Origin: CAZLRH01 sp964562015
GTDB lineage: Bacteria > Verrucomicrobiota > Verrucomicrobiia > Opitutales > JABDGR01
NCBI GenBank assembly: GCA_964562015.1
Contig: CAZLRH010000018.1
Coordinates: forward strand, 7,243-71,242
Direction: 5' to 3'
Length of the DNA: 64,000 bases
Part shown: positions 16,924 through 26,200 of the stretch, piece after piece
How positions within the stretch are numbered: the stretch's first letter is position 1
Layout of the letters: every line of letters starts with the position of its first letter
The notes under the pieces: model-generated
The model's database searches: none
Seen by the model: only the letters and a program-made list of their open reading frames with translations
What the model was told of the DNA's origin: nothing
Made by a program: the position numbers and the translations under genes

Positions 16924-18723
16924 CTAGCGAAACCAATCAAGCGTGTCTCCTTTCATCGCCAGCAAATTGTTGCGGCCGGTGGCCGGTTGGATGCCCAAAT
17001 ATTGCACCGCTTTTTCCGCGACATCGTGGAAGGCGGGCGCGGCGACGAGCCCGCCGTAGGCGGTGCCGTGAAAATGGGCATCGTCGACCACCACAGTCAT
17101 CACCAGGCGCGGGCGCTCAGCGGGAAAATAACCGCTGAAGGACGAAAGATAATGTTGATTGGAATAATGGCCCGTCGCATCGAGTTCCTGCGCGGTGCCC
17201 GTTTTGCCGGCGACGGTGATGTCCTGCAATTTCGCGCGCACCGCGGTGCCCTCGGGCCCGACGACGTTGCAGAGCATTTCATTCAACTGCTCGGCCGTAT
17301 GGGTGGAAATCACCCGGCGCTTCGGCACCGGCGGAAAACTGACGACCGTGCGGCCCTGCGAGTCGAACACCCGGCGCACCAAATGCGGCTCCATGAGGAC
17401 GCCTTGATTGGCGACGACAGACATCGAATCATGCACCTGCAAGGCGGTGGCGCTGATGGCGTGGCCCATGGGCATCCGCGTGATCGTCAACCCGTCCCAA
17501 AGGCGCACGGGTTTCAGATTGCCCGGCTCCTCGCCGCCAAAGCCAAAACCGGATTTCTCCCCGAAGCCGAAGGCCTGCGCGTAATCGTGCAATTTTTGCT
17601 CGCCGAGCAACATGCCGAGGTTGGCCGCGCCGCGATTGCTCGAGTGCGAAACAATTTCCGAAACAGTCAGCATGCCGAACACCTCGTGGTCGGCCGGCAG
17701 CGACAGCATGTGCCCGCGGTATTCCACCTCGGCTTTGCTGCAATCGAACCGGTCCTCGGGTTTCACCAAGCCCTCGTTAATGGCGGCGGACGCCGTGACG
17801 ATTTTGAACGTCGAGCCGGGCTCAAAAGTGGCGCTGACTGCGCGATTGCGGAGATTTTCCAGCGGATAGTCCCAATAATGATTGGGATCGAAGGTGGGAT
17901 AATTCGCCATGGCGAGGATATCGCCCGTCGAGGGATCGCCGATGATGATGGTCGCCGCGCGCGGCTGGTAATCGGCGACAAGTTTTTTAACCTCCTGTTC
18001 GGCGTAGTCTTGCAGCATCAAATCCACCGTGAGCTCCACGTTCAGGCCGTCCGTGGAAGGAACCTCACGCGAGCGAAATTGGGCGAGTTCCTGGCGGTGG
18101 CCGTCACGCTCGCCTTCGCGCCAGCCGTCCTGGCCGCGCAAATAAAAGTCCATGTAGTTCTCGACGCCCGTGGCCGGCTTGCCTTCGCGATCCATGAAGC
18201 CGAGCAGGTGGGCCGCCAGTTCGTTGCCGGGGTAAACGCGTTCGAATTTGCGGTTGCCGTAAAGGGCCTTGATGCCGAGCGCCTTAATCTGTTCGTACAC
18301 GGGCTCTTCGACGGCGTCGCAGATTTTGACCCAGCCGTTCGGCACCGTGATCACCCCGTCGGCGGTCTGCACTTCCCGCAGCTTATCCGTGAAGAAGGCT
18401 TGGACTTGCTCGGGCGTAAGCCCGAGGAGCCGGGCCAATTCCGGCACATGCACAAAGTCTTGCGGTTTGACGGCGCGCGGGTCCACGCCCACTTCTATAA
18501 CAGTACGTGTGGTGGCCAGGACGTTGCCGCGCTGATCCACGATGTTGCCGCGGCGCGCGTGGATGATGTCAAAGGACTGGCGGCTCTTGTCCGCGGCCGA
18601 GACCAATTGGTCCCGCTCCACGACGTGGAGGAAATACAGGCGGGCCAGCAGCGCGCCGAACCCCGCCAGGATGACTACGGTCACCAAGCCGACGCGGGGA
18701 GTGGAAATGAAAGCGCGGCTCAT
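16924..18723 (-). CDS. ftsI: Peptidoglycan D,D-transpeptidase FtsI (PBP3)
   Basis: Class B penicillin-binding protein of the divisome, 599 residues. It has one N-terminal transmembrane helix (about 11-33), a pedestal domain starting near RRGNIVDQRGNVLA, then the transpeptidase domain with the SxxK serine motif STFK (304-307), SSN (361-363) and KTG (507-509). It cross-links septal peptidoglycan with FtsW. The C-terminus carries YLGIQPATGR. The ATG overlaps the ftsL stop by 4 bp. Confidence 0.96.
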   Translation of the reverse strand: MSRAFISTPRVGLVTVVILAGFGALLARLYFLHVVERDQLVSAADKSRQSFDIIHARRGNIVDQRGNVLATTRTVIEVGVDPRAVKPQDFVHVPELARLLGLTPEQVQAFFTDKLREVQTADGVITVPNGWVKICDAVEEPVYEQIKALGIKALYGNRKFERVYPGNELAAHLLGFMDREGKPATGVENYMDFYLRGQDGWREGERDGHRQELAQFRSREVPSTDGLNVELTVDLMLQDYAEQEVKKLVADYQPRAATIIIGDPSTGDILAMANYPTFDPNHYWDYPLENLRNRAVSATFEPGSTFKIVTASAAINEGLVKPEDRFDCSKAEVEYRGHMLSLPADHEVFGMLTVSEIVSHSSNRGAANLGMLLGEQKLHDYAQAFGFGEKSGFGFGGEEPGNLKPVRLWDGLTITRMPMGHAISATALQVHDSMSVVANQGVLMEPHLVRRVFDSQGRTVVSFPPVPKRRVISTHTAEQLNEMLCNVVGPEGTAVRAKLQDITVAGKTGTAQELDATGHYSNQHYLSSFSGYFPAERPRLVMTVVVDDAHFHGTAYGGLVAAPAFHDVAEKAVQYLGIQPATGRNNLLAMKGDTLDWFR

Positions 18724-19109
18724 CGCGACAGGGCCGGCACGGCGGCCAGTTCAAGCGTGGTGGAGGGCAGGGAAAGTTTCGGCAGGGGGGCGGCGTCGGG
18801 CTGCACGGTGGTGGTCGGCGCGGGGCGCACCCACACGATTTGGCGCGGTTGCGGCGGCAAGAGTCGGCCCGAGATGCGCTCAGCCAGCAAATCCGGGTGC
18901 TGGGCCTCGGCCACCTCGGCCTCAAACGTGCGCACCTTGCGCGTGATTTGATCCACCTCGCGCTCCAAATCCTGGGTGGCTTTGGCGTGGCGCGTCCATT
19001 GCTGGCGCAGGCTCATGACGGCGAGCGCGCCGCCCGCCGCCTCCGCGAGCAGCAGCAACGCCAGGACGGCGCACATACCACGCAGGAATCGGTCAGGCTT
19101 GGGATTCAT
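18720..19109 (-). CDS. ftsL: Cell division protein FtsL
   Basis: Small bitopic protein of 129 residues: short basic cytoplasmic end (MNPKPDRFLRG), one transmembrane helix (MCAVLALLLLAEAAGGALAV), then a heptad-like coiled coil (ATQDLEREVDQITRKVRTF) and a Pro-rich tail. Sequence identity in FtsL is always low, so the call rests on topology and on its place between rsmH and ftsI, where FtsL is encoded in most dcw clusters. The Pro-rich C-terminus is longer than usual. Confidence 0.85.
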   Translation of the reverse strand: MNPKPDRFLRGMCAVLALLLLAEAAGGALAVMSLRQQWTRHAKATQDLEREVDQITRKVRTFEAEVAEAQHPDLLAERISGRLLPPQPRQIVWVRPAPTTTVQPDAAPLPKLSLPSTTLELAAVPALSR

Positions 19110-19115
19110 GAAAAA

Positions 19116-20150
19116 TTAGGCTTGGAGGAGACGGGCGCCGCGTAATTTGGCCGAGCGGCTGCGGGGATTGGCCGCCACTTCCTCCTCCGACGGAGTCAGC
19201 GGGCGGCGGGTGAGCAATTCGGCGTGGGCCACGCGTTCCTGCGCGGGGCGGGCGTCGTTGGCGTGCTCCGGGCGGCCCGCCAAAAGATTGCAAAAGCGCT
19301 TCACGATGCGGTCTTCGAGGGAATGAAAGCTGATGACCGCCAGCACGCCGCCTGGGGCGAGTTTTTCCACCGCTTGGGGAAGCGCTGATTCCAGCTCACC
19401 CAGTTCGTCATTCACCGTGATGCGCAGGCCTTGAAAAGTGCGGGTCGCCGGGTGGATGCGGGAAAAGCGGCCGGGCGGCCCCCCGACCGCGCCGGCCACC
19501 AGTTCCGCTAGCGTATCTGTGCGGGCCAGTTGGCCGGACCCGCGCGCGCGCAAGATGGCCGAAACCACCTTGCGCCAGCGCGGCTCCTCGCCGGCATCCC
19601 GCACCGCCGCCACCAGCTCGTCATGGCTCGCCTCCTCCAAAAACTCCGCGGCCGAACGGCCGGAGCGCGGATCGAGGCGCATGTCCGCGGGCGCGGCGTG
19701 GCGGAACGAAAATCCGCGCCCGGGTTCATCCAGTTGAAATGAGGATACGCCGAGGTCGAAAAGCGCCCCGGCGTATCCGGCTTCAGTCAGGTTCTCCAGT
19801 CGGGAGAACGGCAGGTCGTGAAAATGAAAACGCTCCCCAAAGCGCGCTTCCACTTCCCGCGCGCGTCCGCTGGCGGCCGGATCCCGATCGAGCGCAGTCA
19901 CCCGCGCCTCGGGGTCCGACTCCAGCAGGGCGCACGAGTGCCCGCCGCCTCCAAAGGTGCAATCCAAAAAATGCGGTGCGCCGGGCACCCGATGCTGTTG
20001 CAGCAAGCCCAGCGATTCCTTCACCAACACCGGTTGATGGCCGCCCGCGACCCGGCTTTTCGGCGCCGACGCCGAACCCTCCGCACCGGCCAGGGCCGGT
20101 TCGGACTCGTCCGCAGACGCGCCGGGAGCGCTATCGATTCCGAAGTACAT
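19116..20150 (-). CDS. rsmH: 16S rRNA (cytosine(1402)-N(4))-methyltransferase RsmH
   Basis: SAM-dependent methyltransferase of 16S rRNA C1402 (MraW), 344 residues from the ATG at 20150. Motifs are HQPVLVKESL, the SAM loop FLDCTFGGGGHS, VTALDRDP, ALFDLGVSSFQLDEPGRGFSF and the C-terminal VISFHSLEDRIVKRF. The frame stays open upstream to 20279, but that part is not RsmH-like and overlaps the preceding small gene. A 20-bp overlap with that gene's 3' end supports the chosen start. It lies second or third in the dcw cluster as usual. Confidence 0.95.
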   Translation of the reverse strand: MYFGIDSAPGASADESEPALAGAEGSASAPKSRVAGGHQPVLVKESLGLLQQHRVPGAPHFLDCTFGGGGHSCALLESDPEARVTALDRDPAASGRAREVEARFGERFHFHDLPFSRLENLTEAGYAGALFDLGVSSFQLDEPGRGFSFRHAAPADMRLDPRSGRSAAEFLEEASHDELVAAVRDAGEEPRWRKVVSAILRARGSGQLARTDTLAELVAGAVGGPPGRFSRIHPATRTFQGLRITVNDELGELESALPQAVEKLAPGGVLAVISFHSLEDRIVKRFCNLLAGRPEHANDARPAQERVAHAELLTRRPLTPSEEEVAANPRSRSAKLRGARLLQA

Positions 20151-20337
20151 TGAGCAAAATTCTCCAGCCGGAAGTGGTGACCTTGAGGGCCGGGCGGCGG
20201 GGCAGCACCCGGCGCGCAAAGGGATCGAACGCCGAGCGCGGCGCGGCCGACGAGCCGATGTACTCCCAGGTTTCGGCATCGCCGCGCAGGGGCCGCGCCA
20301 GGGAACCGTTGGTCCATAATTGTCGAGGGAGGCTCAT
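20131..20337 (-). CDS. Small conserved-position hypothetical protein between mraZ and rsmH
   Basis: A 68-residue basic ORF (MSLPRQLWTNGSLARPLRG...) between mraZ and rsmH, ending inside the first codons of rsmH with a 20-bp overlap. Composition is ordinary for a protein (Trp, Tyr and hydrophobics spread along the length, C-terminal KVTTSGWRILLNVLRNR) and codon use resembles its neighbours. It has no signal peptide or membrane helix, and I recognize no domain. The overlap suggests it is translated and coupled to rsmH. It could still be a chance frame. Confidence 0.5.
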   Translation of the reverse strand: MSLPRQLWTNGSLARPLRGDAETWEYIGSSAAPRSAFDPFARRVLPRRPALKVTTSGWRILLNVLRNR

Positions 20338-20413
20338 GGTGCTTTTTGGTGTTGGAGGTGGAGGAGTTCCGGGCTAAAGTGGGCGAAGAAAAATCGTCGT
20401 GCGTGTCCTGCAA

Positions 20414-20878
20414 CTACAGACCGAACTGCTGGAAGACCGCCGTGTCGTCCACGGCCTCCTCCGGGTTCTCCGCCAGGAATTGGGCGTAGCGTTTGGGTTC
20501 CCAAATGTGAAAAGCGGTGATGGTGCCGACCAACACGGTGTCGCGCACGAGGCCCACGGCTTCGAGCAGGGAGGCCGACAGGCCCACGCGCCCCTGCTTG
20601 TCGCAACCCACGCGCTCGGCCCGGGCGAACAACCGCGTGACGGGGCGCAATTGCGCCGCGCCGCCGAGCAGGCTCACGCCCTTGATTTTTTCCTGGATGC
20701 GGGCCATCATTTCCGGCGGATACATCGTGATACAACCGCTGGGATTGGGCAGGCCGAGGTAGGACGTTTCCTGTTCGTCACCGGGAAAGCGCCACTTCGC
20801 CGGAATGGTCAACCGGTTCTTGGCGTCGAGGGCGTGGTAGAACGTCCCGACGTAAAAGCCATTGTCTGCCGCAAGCAT
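20414..20878 (-). CDS. mraZ: Transcriptional regulator MraZ
   Basis: A 154-residue protein with two SpoVT/AbrB-like beta-barrel halves: the N-terminal FYHALDAKNRLTIPAKWR and a C-terminal repeat VGCDKQGRVGLSASLLEAVGL, each with the conserved D-x-K/Q-GR-x core. MraZ forms a ring and binds tandem TGGGN boxes to repress its own dcw operon. Four such boxes lie directly upstream in its promoter. It is the first gene of the cluster, with a 76-bp gap to the next small ORF. Confidence 0.95.
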   Translation of the reverse strand: MLAADNGFYVGTFYHALDAKNRLTIPAKWRFPGDEQETSYLGLPNPSGCITMYPPEMMARIQEKIKGVSLLGGAAQLRPVTRLFARAERVGCDKQGRVGLSASLLEAVGLVRDTVLVGTITAFHIWEPKRYAQFLAENPEEAVDDTAVFQQFGL

Positions 20879-20903
20879 TTTTATGGGATGGAGGCGCTAG
20901 GGC

Positions 20904-20946
20904 CCCCACATTGACCCACTTCACTCCACTACACCCCACCTGTCAA
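20904..20946 (-). promoter_or_regulatory. dcw promoter with four MraZ boxes
   Basis: On the minus strand four TGG(G/A)N boxes occur at an exact 10-bp period: TGGGG (20934-20938), TGGAG (20924-20928), TGGGT (20914-20918) and TGGGG (20904-20908). They directly follow a perfect -35 TTGACA (20941-20946); a weak -10 TGAAGT lies 17 bp on (20918-20923). Boxes overlapping the core promoter fit MraZ autorepression of the whole cluster. The first box is 26 bp upstream of the mraZ ATG. Confidence 0.82.
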
Positions 20947-21027
20947 GCCGTTTTCGCCATTTTTTCCTGGGGTTTGTTGCGTACTTTTGTCGTGGGCGGA
21001 TGGCCTCAGTAGTTTCGATTTAAAGTG

Positions 21028-21056
21028 TTGACAATAAGAATCTTATACAATTTACA
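21028..21056 (+). promoter_or_regulatory. Putative sigma-70 promoter for tlyA
   Basis: TTGACA at 21028-21033, a 17-bp AT-rich spacer, then TTTACA at 21051-21056, 22 bp before the tlyA start. The -35 is perfect and the -10 weak. The local AT-richness stands out from the GC-rich surroundings. It is divergent from the dcw promoter about 80 bp away. Confidence 0.45.
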
Positions 21057-21078
21057 CAGTCAAGCCCCCTATTTACCT

Positions 21079-21843
21079 ATGGCCATCTCCAAGCCCCGCC
21101 GTATGCGCGCCGACGAGCTTTTGGTGGCCCAAGGCCGCTGCCCCACCCGCTCCCAAGCCCGGGCCCTAATTTTGGCCGGCCAAGTGCGCTCCGGACCAGA
21201 TACCGTCATCGCCAAAGCGGGCCAATGGGTGCTGGAAACCGTATCACTGGAAATCACAGCAGGCCCGCGTTTTGTGGGCCGCGGGGGTGAAAAACTTGAG
21301 GCGTATTTGGAAAAATTTCCGCTGCCCCTGGCCGGTTTGCACGTGCTCGACCTCGGCGCGTCCACGGGTGGCTTCACGGATTGCGTGCTGCAACGCGGCG
21401 CGGCGGACGTGACTTGCGTGGACGTGGGCCATGGCCAGTTGCACGCGCGCCTGCGGGCCGACCCACGTGTGACGAATCTCGAAAAAATCAACGCGCGCGA
21501 ACTCGCGGCGGTCAAATTGCCGAGGGAAAACTACGATCTCGTGGTTATGGACCTGGCTTTCATTTCGCTCACCAAAGTGCTCGGGCCCGCATGGGCCCGC
21601 GTGCGCCCCGGCGGCCGGCTCGTGGCGCTGGTGAAGCCGCAATTCGAAGCCACCCGCGCGGAAGCCACCGCCGCGCGGGGCGTCATCCGCGACCCGGCGG
21701 TGCAGCAACGGGTGGTGACCCAGATCCACGAATTCGCCGCGGGCCTGCCCGGAGCGGTGCCCGCCGGCGAAATGGAGTCGCCGGTGCGCGGCGGCGACGG
21801 CAACCTCGAGTTCCTGCTGGGCTGGAATAAAGTTATTAAATGA
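21079..21843 (+). CDS. tlyA: TlyA family rRNA (cytidine-2'-O)-methyltransferase
   Basis: A 254-residue protein with an N-terminal S4 RNA-binding domain (RADELLVAQGRCPTRSQARA) followed by an FtsJ-like Rossmann methyltransferase. The methyltransferase has a SAM loop (HVLDLGASTGGFTDCVLQ), an acidic residue at VTCVDVGHGQL, and the catalytic-region lysine in LVALVKPQFEA. TlyA enzymes 2'-O-methylate 16S/23S rRNA; some homologues are annotated as hemolysin A. The ATG at 21079 is used because upstream codons are not S4-like and overlap the promoter. It is divergent from mraZ. Confidence 0.93.
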   Translation: MAISKPRRMRADELLVAQGRCPTRSQARALILAGQVRSGPDTVIAKAGQWVLETVSLEITAGPRFVGRGGEKLEAYLEKFPLPLAGLHVLDLGASTGGFTDCVLQRGAADVTCVDVGHGQLHARLRADPRVTNLEKINARELAAVKLPRENYDLVVMDLAFISLTKVLGPAWARVRPGGRLVALVKPQFEATRAEATAARGVIRDPAVQQRVVTQIHEFAAGLPGAVPAGEMESPVRGGDGNLEFLLGWNKVIK

Positions 21844-21943
21844 TAATAGTTATTTTTAATCAGCCAGTCGCCCGCCACGAGCGGTTTGATTTTTCATTTT
21901 GAATTTCCTTTTCCCCGCCCGCTTCTTCGATTAAATCGTGCCC

Positions 21944-22795
21944 ATGTCCGCCTCTCCGCCGCTGCGCCGCCTCGCCTTCGTCGTGAACCGCGCCAAACCC
22001 GGCGCGGCCGACCTGGCCCGCGCCCTGGCCGAGACGGCCCAGCGCGCCGGCGTGGAGCCGCGCATCACGGACGAATTCCCCATTCCCGCCGGTTTCTTGC
22101 AAGGGCAGGACGCCTGCTGCGTGCTCGGGGGCGACGGCACGATTCTCAGCGTGGTGCAGGAGGCCGTGGCCGCGAAAGCGCCCGTCTTCGGCATCAACCA
22201 GGGCAAACTCGGGTTTCTCGCGACGTTTTCCCAGGGCGAGGCCCTCGGGCTGTTTGAAAGACTGCTCGCGGGACACTACCACGTCGTCCACCGCACGCTG
22301 CTGCGCGCCACCGCGGCGGACGGACGCGAGACCCTCGCGCTCAACGATTTCGTGCTCAAGCACCCGAGCCTCTCCCGCCTGGTGTCGCTGGAGGTTTACT
22401 CGAACGACGAGCTAGTTACGGATTATCATTGCGACGGATTGATTATTGCGACGCCGACGGGCTCGACCGCCTACAATCTTTCCGCGGGCGGCCCGCTCAT
22501 CCAGCCCGACGCCCAGGTGTATGTGATGACGCCCATCTGCCCGCACACGCTGAGCAACCGTGCGGTAATTTTCGCCCGGGAAACGCGCCTGCGCATTCTC
22601 GGCCTGGATCCGCGCAACCTGCCCGCGGTCGCCTGCGACGGCCAGCCCTGCTTCGAGGGCGGCGCGGTGCTGCCGCTGGAAATCGCGCTCGACGCGCGCA
22701 CGCTCGCGCTGCTCAAGCCGCCGGGCCACTCCCATTTCCAAATGCTGCGCGGCAAACTCAAATGGGGTGAGGAACCGAGCGCCTCGCCGGAGTAA
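21944..22795 (+). CDS. nadK: NAD kinase
   Basis: ATP-NAD kinase making NADP, 283 residues. It has the GGDGT motif (VLGGDGTILSVVQEA), the NQGKLGFLATF loop, the catalytic-domain NDFVLKHPS region, and the conserved DGLIIATPTGSTAYNLSAGGP stretch. The ATG at 21944 is preferred to an in-frame GTG two codons upstream. It probably follows tlyA in the same direction with a 100-bp gap. Confidence 0.95.
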   Translation: MSASPPLRRLAFVVNRAKPGAADLARALAETAQRAGVEPRITDEFPIPAGFLQGQDACCVLGGDGTILSVVQEAVAAKAPVFGINQGKLGFLATFSQGEALGLFERLLAGHYHVVHRTLLRATAADGRETLALNDFVLKHPSLSRLVSLEVYSNDELVTDYHCDGLIIATPTGSTAYNLSAGGPLIQPDAQVYVMTPICPHTLSNRAVIFARETRLRILGLDPRNLPAVACDGQPCFEGGAVLPLEIALDARTLALLKPPGHSHFQMLRGKLKWGEEPSASPE

Positions 22796-22826
22796 ATTTT
22801 CAGCCAACGGTTGTTCAACCATCTCT

Positions 22827-23180
22827 ATGCTCGCCTTCCACGTTCAGCATAATGGCAAGAAAATCTGCGCCGCCGGAGCCGGCAAACACGGGGTGCTTAG
22901 CGCCATGATTACCTGGGTGGGCCGGGCGTCATCCAAGCGCGGCCCAAAGGAAGAATTAAAACTCGATCTGAGCGGCCTGGATTCCACCACGGGTGAACAT
23001 CACCGCTGGCTAGACCGCTCACTTCGCTTGGGAGACGAGGTGCGAATTAAGATTTTGCCAGCGAAAAGGGTGGACCCGCCTGCCGTACGGAAACAACCCG
23101 ACGCCGCCGACATTTTACGGTCGCAGAAAAAATATGTGCAAAAAATGGCCAAAGGATTTGGCTGGAAGATCGTGAAGTGA
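22827..23180 (+). CDS. Conserved hypothetical small protein
   Basis: A 117-residue soluble protein (MLAFHVQHNGKKICAAG...) with an N-terminal beta-rich half, a central KLDLSGLDS segment, and a Lys-rich C-terminal helix (SQKKYVQKMAKGFGW). Short proteins of this type, with an N-terminal ValXXXN-GK-I-AG pattern, occur next to unrelated genes in PVC bacteria as far as I recall. No function is known to me. The ATG at 22827 is preferred because codons upstream overlap the nadK end. Confidence 0.7.
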   Translation: MLAFHVQHNGKKICAAGAGKHGVLSAMITWVGRASSKRGPKEELKLDLSGLDSTTGEHHRWLDRSLRLGDEVRIKILPAKRVDPPAVRKQPDAADILRSQKKYVQKMAKGFGWKIVK

Positions 23181-23245
23181 GGACCCCCATCGCCTTCGCC
23201 CTTGCGTCGCGGCGGTGGACTGGGTGAAATGCCCTTTTTTCAAAA

Positions 23246-26200
23246 ATGGAGGCGCCGCAACCCCACCCGGAGGACACGCTGACCGGCGATCGGCGGCGGA
23301 GCTTTTGGAGCTTGGTCGCCGTCCAGTTTCAGGGCGTGTTCAGCGACAACGCCCTCAAATGGCTGGTCATGTTTCTCATCCTGGGCATGGGTATGCCGCC
23401 GGCGGCGACGGACGAACTGATGGGCCAAGTGACCGCCCTCTATGCGGTGCCGTTCATCTTTTGCTCGATGGCCGGCGGATTTCTGGCCGAGCGATTTCGC
23501 AAACGGGATGTCGCGGTGGGAGTCAAGTTGCTGGAAATCGTCGTGATGCTGCTGGCCCTCACCGGCCTGGCCAACGGCTGGCTGGCGCTGCCGATGGCCG
23601 CGGTGTTTTTAATGGGCGTCCACACCGCGATGTTTGGGCCGACGAAGTACAGTTTGCTGCCGGAACTGCTGCCGGAACGCTGGCTCTCCTGGGGCAATGG
23701 CGTGATGGAGCTGGCCTCGTTCGTCGCCATGATACTGGGCATTCTGGCTGGCGGCTGGCTGTGTCAACAATTCGGCATGAGTCCGATTCCCGGGCTCTTG
23801 TTGATGGGGCTGGGCCTGCTGGGGCTGGGCCTGAGTTTTGGCATCACCCGTTTGCCCGCCGCCGACCCGGCCAAACGTTTCCAGCTCAATTTTATCAGCG
23901 AACTCTGGACGCAAGTGCGTGGGTTGCGGAGTGACCGCACCCTGGCAGTGGCCGTCGGCGGTTACGCTTATTTCAATTTCTTTAGCACGCTGGCGGTGCT
24001 GGTGGTGGTCCGCCAGGGTTCAGAAGAATTGGCCGCCCATGGCGCAATACATAGCACGGACGAGGCCCTCCTGCTCGCCGCGATGGCCATCGGGGTCGGC
24101 TTCGGCGCATTTGCCGCCGGCACCCTTTCGGCCAACAAAATAGAATTCGGTTTTGTGCCGCTGGGCGGAATCGGGCTGGCCTTTTTCACGGCGCTGTTGG
24201 GGCGGCACGGTCTCACTTACGAAACGTTTGCGTGGATGCTCGGTTTGCTCGGTTTTGCCGGCGGCTTTTTCATTGTGCCCATTGCGGCCACGATGCAGCA
24301 CCGGCCAGCGAAAGAAAATAAGGGCGGAGTTCTGGCCACCGCCAACGTCCTGGCGTACGCCGGCGTATTCCTGGCGTCAGGGATTTACTATCTGTTGGCC
24401 ACCGTGGCCCATTTGGATCATCCGCAAATGTTTCGTGTGTGCGCGGGATTGACGCTGCTCGTCACGCTCCTCGTGATCGTGCTCGCGCCGGACGCCCTGC
24501 TGCGGCTGTTCGTGTGGTTTCTCACGCACTCCATCTATCGCCTGCGGGTGACGGGCCGTTTCCATCTCCCGGAAAAAGGCGGCGCGCTGCTGGTGAGCAA
24601 CCATGTGTCGTTCGTGGACGCATTGTTGCTGATGGGCTCGACGGACCGGCATCTGCGGTGCGTGATGTATCAGGGCATTTACGAGCTTTGGTGGGTCAAG
24701 CCGATCGCCAAAGCCATGCGGGCGATTCCCATTTCATCGCACCAGCGCCCGCGTGATTTGATCAAATCCCTGCGCGACGCGAGCGACGCCATCAAGGCCG
24801 GTGAAGTCGTGGTGATTTTCGCCGAGGGGGAAATCACGCGCATCGGCCAGTTGCTCCCGTTTCAACGCGGCTTCGAGCGCATCATGAAGGACGTGGACGC
24901 GCCCATCGTGCCGGTCTGCCTTGGGCAGGTGTGGGGCAGTATTTTTTCTTTTTCAAAAGGAAAATTCTTTTGGAAACTGCCACGGTATATTCCGTATCCC
25001 GTGACGGTTGCATACGGGGCCCCGCTGCCGGCCCAGGCCACGCCGTTTGCCGTGCGCATGGCGGTGCAGGAACTCATCACGGACGCGTGGCCAACGCGAC
25101 GGCAACTTATGCTGCCGATCCATCGTTCGCTCATTCGCTTTGCGCGATTGCACCCACGGCGGTTTTTTGCGGTGGATGCACTGACGCCGCCCGTGAGTTT
25201 TGGCGCGGCCCTCGTACGGACCGTGCTGCTGGCGCGACGGCTGCGTTCGCTTTGGGCAGACCAGGAAATGGTTGGCCTGCTGCTGCCGCCCTCCGTCGGG
25301 GGCGCCCTCGTGAACTATGCAGCGTTGCTCATGGGCAAAGTGCCGGTGAATCTAAACTACACCGCGAGCGCTGAGGGGCTCGGCTCCTGCGCCCGGCAAT
25401 GCGCGTTAAAAACCGTCGTCACTTCGAGAGCCTTTCTCGAGAAGGCCAAAGTCACCGCGCCGGTAAATGCCATTTTCCTCGAAGACCTGGCCACGCCGCC
25501 TTCTTTTAGGGAAAAATGGATGGCGATACTGCTGGCGGCCTTGTGGCCGGCGGGGCAACTGGAGCGCGCCGTGGGCCGCACCACCCCGTCATCACTCGAC
25601 GAATTGGCGACGATTATTTTCTCGAGTGGCAGCACGGGCGACCCCAAGGGCGTCATGCTCACGCACTACAACGTCGTGGCCAATGCCGAGCAGATGGGGC
25701 AGATTTTTGCGTTTCATGGCGGCGACCGCATTCTGGGTGTTCTGCCGTTTTTTCACTCCTTCGGCTTCACAGCGACGCTGGTCACACCCGCCGTGCTGGG
25801 CGTCGGCGCGATTTACCACCTGAGCCCGCTGGACGGCCGGGCCATCGGCGCGCTGGCCCAGGAGTACGGCGCGACCTTTCTGCTCACCACGCCGACCTTC
25901 CTGCAGGTTTATCTCCGCCTGTGCGAACCAGCGCAATTCGGGAGCCTGCAATTCGCCATGACCGGCGCGGAAAAATTGCCCGAGCGCGTCGCCACGGCCT
26001 TTGAGGAAAAATTTGGCCTCCGCCCGCTGGAAGGCTATGGGACGACCGAATGCGGCCCGGCCATCGCCATCAACACCCGGGATTTTCGCGCCGCGGGGTT
26101 TCGCCAGGTCGGCGGGAAACGCGGGACCATCGGCCACCCGCTGCCGGGCGTCAGCGCACGCATCGTGGATCCCGATACGTTTCAGCCGAAAGGCCCGGGC

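Noticed and set aside
16836..16940. TTG-started longer MurE overlapping ftsI.
   Set aside because: The ATG at 16835 gives the normal MurE N-terminus; the extension has no family similarity.
20151..20279. Longer RsmH N-terminus.
   Set aside because: Pro/Arg-rich shadow of the 68-residue ORF; no RsmH homology before the ATG at 20150.
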